Shown: positions 59,704 through 64,000 of the stretch, piece after piece
Position numbering within the stretch: position 1 is the stretch's first letter
How the letters are laid out: every line of letters begins with the position of its first letter
Origin: Arthrobacter sp042667405
Lineage (GTDB): Bacteria; Actinomycetota; Actinomycetes; Actinomycetales; Micrococcaceae
Direction of reading: 5' to 3'
Length of the DNA: 64,000 bases
NCBI RefSeq assembly: GCF_042667405.1
Contig: NZ_JBHVAL010000008.1
Location: forward strand, 110,151 to 174,150
Position numbers and translations under genes: made by a program
Notes under the pieces: generated by a model
The model's input: the letters and a program-made list of their open reading frames with translations, nothing else
The model's database searches: none
Told to the model about the DNA's origin: nothing

Positions 59704-61925
59704 CAGCGTCCTTCCAGCTTGGTGTTCGGGTCACTCTGCCCGGAATTGTCGTTCGTGGGGCGCGCAGCCGGGGCTGCGGATGTGGCCCCGGCTGTGCGGC
59801 CCGACAGCTTGGCATCACGCTCAGCCAGCCGGGCAAACATATCGTTGTAAGCACTGAGATCGGCGTCGTTATTCCTGTCGGCCGCGCGGTCCACGCGGCG
59901 CTTCTCCCGTTCGTCCGACCGGGACCACATGATCGCCACCCCGATGGCCACCAGGAGCGTGGGAATTTCTCCAATGCCCCAGGCCACTGCACCGCCCAGT
60001 TGCTGGTCTCCGAGGGCCGTGGGACCCCAGGCACGGCCCAGGTTGCCGAAGTAGTCTGCCGCGAGCAGACCGGTGCCGCCCATGATGGACACTCCGAAGA
60101 AGGCATGGAATCCCATGGTTGCCAGGAGGAGCAGCAAGCGCATCGGATACGGCGCGCGACGAGGCAAAGGATCACTGCCGATCATGCTGAGGACAAAGAT
60201 GTATCCGGTCAGCAGGAAGTGAAGGTTCATGAGCTCGTGACCGACGTGCTCGCGCATAGCCAGGCCGAAAAGGTCCGAGTAGTAGAACAAGACGATGGAG
60301 CCCGCGAAATTTGCGGCCGCGAACAGGGGGTGCGTAACCACCTGCGAGAACCGGGAGTGCACGAAGAGCAGCAGCCACTCGCGCAAGCCACGGGAACCAT
60401 GGGCACCCTCACCACGGGAGGGCAGCGCGCGCAGCGCCAGGGTTACGGGAGCGCCGAGAACCAGGAAGATGGGCGCAACCATGGTGAGGGCCATGTGGTC
60501 CACCATGTGCGCGGAGAACAGCACCCGGCCGTAGACAGCGGGTGGGCCCGACGTGATGTAGGTCAGGACCACCAGCCCGATCATCCAGTTCACTGTCCGG
60601 AAGGCAGACCATCGATCTCCGCGGCGACGGATCTTGACGATACCCATGATGTAGGAGACGGCACCGAACAAGGCCACTCCGACCCACAGCCAATCAAAAC
60701 GCCATTCGGTCAGCCAGCGGGCAGGGGTCAGTTCCGGTGGGAGCTCGTACCCGGACAGGATGAACGACGGCGAGGCATCAGGGGCGTAGGTGGTCGGCTG
60801 CGGCGGAGCCGAGCGTCCGAGGGCAACGGCGAGTCCCGACGTCGCGCCCATCACCAGCAGCTCAACCAAAACCAACTGCCACAGCACCCGGCGGGCAGAC
60901 ATTGAGCCGTTCTTCCCAAGCTGCGGGATGACCCACTGGCGGTGCATGAAGCCGATGCCGCCCAGCACCAAGGTGGCCAGGGACTTGGCCACGATCAGTT
61001 GCCCGTAGGACGAGCCGAACAGGTCTGCGGGGTTGGTGACCCGGATGGCCGCATTGATGACACCCGAAGCGAACACCAGGACGAAAGCGAAGCCTGCCAA
61101 GGAGGAGAAACGCCGGAGGGTCTGCTCTGTAATGTCCGCAGTCCCCGCCTGACGTGAGCCGGTAAGGAGTCCCGACAGGACCGCCAGCATGATGATGCCG
61201 CCAACCCACGTGGAGACGCCCACCAAGTGCAGGCCCAGGGAATTGATGGCGCCTTCGTGGTCGCTTGAACTCGAGGAGTGGCCGATGAGTGCGGTGGGGA
61301 TCAACCCGATCAACGCGAGCAAGAGCGTAAACGCCAGGCCGGTCAAAGATCGGACCCCGAACAGGGCTGTGGTGACCACGGCGGCGATAATCGTTACGGC
61401 AAGCCAGGCTTTGCCGGTTTCGATGTCGGTCATGAAGTAAACCAACGAACGGGTGAACTCGGCATCACCGGACAGCGACTGGCCTGCGACGTCCGCGTAT
61501 GTCAGGACGAGGACTGCCACTGCGGACAACGTCCACGCGGCGCCTGCTGCAGCGGCCAACGCGAGGGCCCTGGCAAACGCCGGATGCTCGGGAGCGTCAG
61601 CGTCCTTCTCGCGCGAGCGGGATCCGCCGAGGTTCTTTGGCAGGATGCCTACGGCGAAGATCAGGCCGCCGATTACGGTGGCTACCGAGACGTTGTGGAT
61701 GGCCTTGGCAAACGGAAGTCCCCATCTGACCAAGGCTCCGGGGTCGGAAACCTGGCGGGCTGCCGAGGCTCCGGAGAAGATCAACGCGCCAGCAAGAGTG
61801 AGGAACAGAACTGCCAATCCCGCCAATTGCCAGGGAAGTGAAATACCCACGGCTGTAGGGCCTCTCCGCAATCCCGGCTTGGGAGAAGACGAAGGGGCAG
61901 TTGCGGAACTTCTTGCTGATGGCAC
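59703..61925 (-). CDS. CopD / CtaG fusion membrane protein (copper import and cytochrome oxidase assembly)
   Basis: The protein has 740 residues starting with GTG at 61925. The N-terminal half (~30-350) is CopD-like with spans including LAGLAVLFLTLAGALIFSG and conserved HLVGVSTWVGGIIML; the C-terminal half (~420-650) is CtaG-like with VLFSAHMVDHMALTMVAPIF, FFGVSIMGGTGLLA and His-rich motifs. Such fusions are common in Actinobacteria, where CtaG is tied to copper delivery to cytochrome c oxidase. The C-terminal ~80 residues are charged. The stop overlaps the thioredoxin-NHL start by one base, which suggests joint action in copper or thiol handling. Confidence 0.9.
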   Translation of the reverse strand: MPSARSSATAPSSSPKPGLRRGPTAVGISLPWQLAGLAVLFLTLAGALIFSGASAARQVSDPGALVRWGLPFAKAIHNVSVATVIGGLIFAVGILPKNLGGSRSREKDADAPEHPAFARALALAAAAGAAWTLSAVAVLVLTYADVAGQSLSGDAEFTRSLVYFMTDIETGKAWLAVTIIAAVVTTALFGVRSLTGLAFTLLLALIGLIPTALIGHSSSSSDHEGAINSLGLHLVGVSTWVGGIIMLAVLSGLLTGSRQAGTADITEQTLRRFSSLAGFAFVLVFASGVINAAIRVTNPADLFGSSYGQLIVAKSLATLVLGGIGFMHRQWVIPQLGKNGSMSARRVLWQLVLVELLVMGATSGLAVALGRSAPPQPTTYAPDASPSFILSGYELPPELTPARWLTEWRFDWLWVGVALFGAVSYIMGIVKIRRRGDRWSAFRTVNWMIGLVVLTYITSGPPAVYGRVLFSAHMVDHMALTMVAPIFLVLGAPVTLALRALPSRGEGAHGSRGLREWLLLFVHSRFSQVVTHPLFAAANFAGSIVLFYYSDLFGLAMREHVGHELMNLHFLLTGYIFVLSMIGSDPLPRRAPYPMRLLLLLATMGFHAFFGVSIMGGTGLLAADYFGNLGRAWGPTALGDQQLGGAVAWGIGEIPTLLVAIGVAIMWSRSDEREKRRVDRAADRNNDADLSAYNDMFARLAERDAKLSGRTAGATSAAPAARPTNDNSGQSDPNTKLEGR

Positions 61926-61996
61926 CTATCCATTGTCCGCTACCTGTCGCCGGGCTGCGAATCGAAAGGTGCGCTATGTGCATTAACTCAAAGAAG

Positions 61997-62028
61997 AAAG
62001 GGCGGCAACCAACAGGTTGCCGCCCTTT
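61997..62028 (-). terminator. Intrinsic terminator of the HU gene
   Basis: A perfect 14-bp stem (AAAGGGCGGCAACC with GGTTGCCGCCCTTT) and a 4-base loop are followed, in the minus-strand direction, by CTTCTTTGAG. It lies 20 bases beyond the HU stop. Confidence 0.9.
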
Positions 62029-62048
62029 CAAGGCGTGTGCCGAAGAAG

Positions 62049-62336
62049 TTACTTCTTCTTGGCGACAGCTGCCTTCAGCTTGGAGCCAGCGGTCAGCTTG
62101 ACGCTGTGGCCTGCTGCGATCTGGATGGTTTCGCCGGTCTGCGGGTTGCGGCCGGTGCGGGCTGCACGGTCGGTGCGCTCAACGGCGAGCCAGCCCGGGA
62201 TGGTGATCTTCTCGCCAGCGGCGACAGAAGTCTCGAAAACTTCGAACAGTGCATCGAGCACGGAGTTGACTGCTGCCTGGCTGGTGCCAGCCTTGCCTGC
62301 TACCTCTGCAACGAGTTCACTACGGTTCTTAGCCAT
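62049..62336 (-). CDS. HU-family DNA-binding protein
   Basis: The protein has 95 residues, the standard HU length, without the long Lys/Ala tail of mycobacterial HupB. It reads SELVAEVAGKAGTSQAAVNS at the N-terminus, then GEKITIPGWLAVERTDRAAR with the DNA-binding arm RTGRNPQTGETIQIAAGHSV, and ends in AAVAKKK. The arm Pro (N-P-Q-T-G) that intercalates in DNA is present. AGGAGG lies 6 bases before the ATG. It is a nucleoid protein that bends DNA as a dimer; it is monocistronic here. Confidence 0.97.
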   Translation of the reverse strand: MAKNRSELVAEVAGKAGTSQAAVNSVLDALFEVFETSVAAGEKITIPGWLAVERTDRAARTGRNPQTGETIQIAAGHSVKLTAGSKLKAAVAKKK

Positions 62337-62617
62337 TTACGTCCTCCTGGACTCATACGTTTTTGAGCTTTCAAGCGGAATGCGAGCAAGCCACTGTTCG
62401 AAAACTTACCAGCTTGGGCTGCCTTGGCCAGCAAATTCCGCGTGTTTCCGCGCCTTTTTGACCAAAATCACCGGATTTGAGGGGTTTTTAGGAGCCCTTT
62501 AAGCCCTTGGCGTACCCTGCCCTCGAACTACCGTTGCACAGCGCCCCTCCTGGGTGGTAGTTTTCCGGTGATCGTGAGCTTCGAACAATCATGAACTTCA
62601 GACTGGAGGTGAGACCC

Positions 62618-62671
62618 ATGAAGGCGGTATCCACAGTGGGCGCTCCCTGCAGTCCACGATCCCGCGGCTGA
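62618..62671 (+). CDS. 17-codon leader ORF before the patatin gene
   Basis: ATG at 62618 with GGAGGTGAG 4-13 bases upstream, a better ribosome-binding site than that of the patatin gene, opens a frame of 17 residues (MKAVSTVGAPCSPRSRG) ending TGA at 62669-62671. It is in the same frame as the downstream gene but separated from it. It overlaps hairpins at 62639-62693, which suggests a leader-peptide or attenuation arrangement. Expression is not proven. Confidence 0.45.
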   Translation: MKAVSTVGAPCSPRSRG

Positions 62672-62693
62672 GCAAGCCGCTCCTGGGAGCGCC
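62639..62693 (+). promoter_or_regulatory. Nested hairpins in the patatin leader
   Basis: An outer stem GGCGCTCCC (62639-62647) pairs with GGGAGCGCC (62685-62693), and an inner stem GCGGCT/AGCCGC (62664-62669 and 62675-62680) has a GAGCA loop. The leader ORF runs into the inner stem, so a translating ribosome would change the fold. No T-run follows, so it may act on translation of the gene at 62723. Confidence 0.5.
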
Positions 62694-62722
62694 TGAGACG
62701 CATTTCGCGAAAGGCAACTCCC

Positions 62723-63823
62723 ATGAACACATCAACTTCTCCGCTGCCAGCCCACCCGTTCCGGGAACCATCGAGGACAGCACAGATACAGCCGACAATT
62801 GACGCTTCTTTGCGCATTCCCCGGGGTGAGCGGGCCTTGGTCCTTGGCGGCGGCGGGTCTACAGGCAACGCCTGGCTCATCGGCATCGTCGCAGGACTTT
62901 ACGACGGCGGCGTGGACGCCACCCGCGCGGACCTGACGGTCGGCACCTCTGCCGGGTCCACTGCGGCGGCCCAGCTCGCTGGCGCCGAACCAGCCGAATT
63001 GTTGGAGGCCGCTCTTGCTCCGGTTTCCCTCCCCTCCCGTGCACCAGCGGGCGTGGGGCCGGGGCCGGCCGCTTCTGGGCCGGCGGCTTCCGGGCTGGAC
63101 GGTTCAGGGCTGGACGGTTCTGGGGTGGCCGCCTCTGGGCTGGACGGTTCTGGGCGGGACGGTTCTGGGCGGGACGGTTCGCCGCAGCAGCAGGCGAGAC
63201 CCGTGGCTGACCATATGGAGCGGACAGGTAAGATCCTGGACGCCTCCATGGACATGGCCGACATGCGCCGCCGCCTGGGTGCTGCAGCGCGCGACATGGC
63301 AGCAGCCATGGACGGGGCCAGCAAAAGGTGGAGGGCCACCGTAGCGGGGCGCCTGCCCCAACAGCAGTGGCCGGAACGGCCAGTGCTTCTCACAGCGGTA
63401 GACGCCAACACCGGAGAACCGGTGGTCTTCGACCGCCAGAGTGGAGTGGACTTGGTGGATGCCGTGGCCGCCAGCTGTGCCAGCGGCTTCGCCTACAGCA
63501 TCGGCAACGACCAATACATCGACGGCGGATACCGCACCAATGCGGAGAACGCCGACCTTGCGGCCGGCTATCCCAGGGTGTTGGTGCTTTCGCCGTTCGG
63601 CGGCCGGACACGGACGCCTCGTGAATGGGGAATGGATCTGCAGACCCAGGTAGTGGCGCTCCAGAGCAGCGGAAGCCAGGTTCGCACCATTGTCCCGGAC
63701 AGCGACTCTGAATACATGTTCGGGGTCAACGCAATGGACCTGTCGCTCCGCCCAGCAGCCGCCCGGGCCGGGTACGAACAAGGGCTGTCCTTGGCCGATG
63801 AGCTGGGTGGTTTTTGGGGTTAG
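62723..63823 (+). CDS. Patatin-like phospholipase
   Basis: The protein has 366 residues. The patatin features are oxyanion loop VLGGGGSTGNAW (40-51), nucleophile elbow GTSAG (Ser76) and the dyad Asp in YIDGGYRT (Asp267). These hydrolyse acyl esters of lipids. The C-terminus ends SLADELGGFWG. Between residues 114 and 153 an eight-fold pentapeptide repeat (GPAAS, GLDGS, GVAAS, GRDGS) inserts a flexible Gly/Ser-rich segment between the nucleophile and Asp. The start at 62723 follows a leader ORF and hairpins. No signal peptide; probably cytoplasmic or membrane-associated. Confidence 0.9.
   Translation: MNTSTSPLPAHPFREPSRTAQIQPTIDASLRIPRGERALVLGGGGSTGNAWLIGIVAGLYDGGVDATRADLTVGTSAGSTAAAQLAGAEPAELLEAALAPVSLPSRAPAGVGPGPAASGPAASGLDGSGLDGSGVAASGLDGSGRDGSGRDGSPQQQARPVADHMERTGKILDASMDMADMRRRLGAAARDMAAAMDGASKRWRATVAGRLPQQQWPERPVLLTAVDANTGEPVVFDRQSGVDLVDAVAASCASGFAYSIGNDQYIDGGYRTNAENADLAAGYPRVLVLSPFGGRTRTPREWGMDLQTQVVALQSSGSQVRTIVPDSDSEYMFGVNAMDLSLRPAAARAGYEQGLSLADELGGFWG
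63062..63181 (+). repeat. 15-bp minisatellite inside the patatin gene
   Basis: Eight 15-bp units in tandem, consensus GGGCTGGACGGTTCT, with third- and second-codon variation; unit length equals five codons, so copy-number change keeps the frame. Units 3, 4 and 6 are near-identical, units 7 and 8 share GGGCGGGACGGTTC, units 1, 2 and 5 are more diverged. It encodes residues 114-153. Confidence 0.9.
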
Positions 63824-63836
63824 TCATTAAAAGCCG

Positions 63837-63860
63837 AAGGCCTCCTTGTGGGGAGGCCTT
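63837..63860 (+). terminator. Terminator of the patatin gene
   Basis: AAGGCCTCC (63837-63845) pairs with GGAGGCCTT (63852-63860) around a 6-base loop and is followed by TTCG. It lies 13 bases after the stop. Confidence 0.8.
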
Positions 63861-63887
63861 TTCGTGTGTTTGTGGTGTTGAGTGTGG

Positions 63888-63922
63888 GAGACCCCCCAAC
63901 CTGGTGTGGGTTGGGGGGTCTC
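63888..63922 (-). terminator. rRNA operon terminator
   Basis: A perfect 14-bp stem (GAGACCCCCCAACC with GGTTGGGGGGTCTC) and a 7-base loop lie just past the 3' end of the 5S gene on the minus strand. Confidence 0.85.
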
Positions 63923-63933
63923 GACCTAATGGT

Positions 63934-64000
63934 TGTCCGGCGGTGTCCTACTCTCCCACACCCTCCCGGGTGCAGTACCATCGGCGCTGTGGGTCTTAGC
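63934..64000 (-). rRNA. rrf: 5S ribosomal RNA, 3' part
   Basis: Reading the minus strand inward from the window edge gives the conserved 3' half of actinobacterial 5S rRNA: GCTAAGACCCACAGCGCCGA, then GGTACTGCACCCGGGAGG, GTGGGAGAGTAGGACACCGC and the 3' end CGGACA. About 67 of ~117 bases are present; the 5' half lies outside. The exact 3' end is set by pairing to the expected 5' end and may be off by a base or two. The rRNA operon is transcribed towards the patatin gene. Confidence 0.93.

Noticed and set aside
63062..63181. The patatin tandem repeat as a CRISPR or frameshifting phase-variation tract
   Set aside because: Units are contiguous without spacers and are 15 bp long, so copy-number change cannot shift the frame.
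1..64000. Insertion sequences, prophage or integrated islands
   Set aside because: No transposase, integrase, phage structural gene, tRNA-associated direct repeat or abrupt change in composition was seen.

Overview
The window is high-GC DNA from an actinobacterium, most likely of the Arthrobacter/Paenarthrobacter group. This is inferred from the GC-rich third positions, frequent GTG and leaderless starts, an araB-araD-araA order next to a LacI-type regulator, a fused rhamnulose-1-phosphate aldolase/dehydrogenase, a fused CopD-CtaG protein, and the 3' end of a 5S rRNA gene at the right edge. No species can be fixed from the sequence alone. No transposase, integrase, CRISPR array or tRNA was seen, and no stretch over 300 bases lacks a gene.

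Left part (1-31,000) is a sugar-catabolism block. It holds: a truncated TIM-barrel isomerase; a LacI regulator divergent from a Gfo/Idh/MocA dehydrogenase, DUF993 and isomerase operon; YihY with a coupled small protein; a ROK regulator divergent from xylA-xylB; a LacI regulator followed by araB-araD-araA-aldose epimerase; and, after an amino-acid-type locus, a LacI regulator divergent from a complete L-rhamnose operon (mutarotase, isomerase, aldolase/dehydrogenase fusion, kinase). Operators can be read in front of most of these. None of the sugar operons carries its own transporter here. Between the arabinose and rhamnose blocks (16,965-24,657) lies a polar-amino-acid ABC transporter co-transcribed with an Asp/Glu-type racemase and a RidA protein, next to two LysR regulators and an M20 amidohydrolase.

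Middle part (31,000-44,500) is mixed: an XRE/nucleotidyltransferase pair that looks like a toxin-antitoxin module, two AEC transporters flanking panD, a trehalose-phosphatase-like/GH15 fusion whose phosphatase motif I has lost both aspartates, a luciferase-like monooxygenase, an orphan solute-binding lipoprotein, a serine/threonine dehydratase, an aldo/keto reductase with a divergent XRE regulator, a GNAT enzyme and a secreted FG-GAP-type repeat protein.

Right part (44,700-64,000) holds a seven-gene operon of three luciferase-like monooxygenases, DUF1684 and an ABC transporter (an organosulfur or modified-amino-acid uptake and oxidation cassette by analogy), a divergent FAD/NAD(P)-binding protein, a GNAT enzyme, a HerA-type ATPase, a membrane-anchored protein, a coupled thioredoxin-NHL / CopD-CtaG pair, HU, a patatin-like protein with an in-frame 15-bp minisatellite, and the 5S rRNA end.

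The most unusual sequence-level signal is a family of six ~67-68 bp near-perfect palindromes with conserved outer arms (ACCCAACTGGGTAACAG type) and variable but mutually compensating inner arms. All sit at 3' ends of genes, and three of them supply the stop codon of the neighbouring gene. Other items worth a look are an 11-codon leaderless mini-ORF overlapping the start of an AEC transporter, and a 17-codon leader ORF inside nested hairpins in front of the patatin gene.
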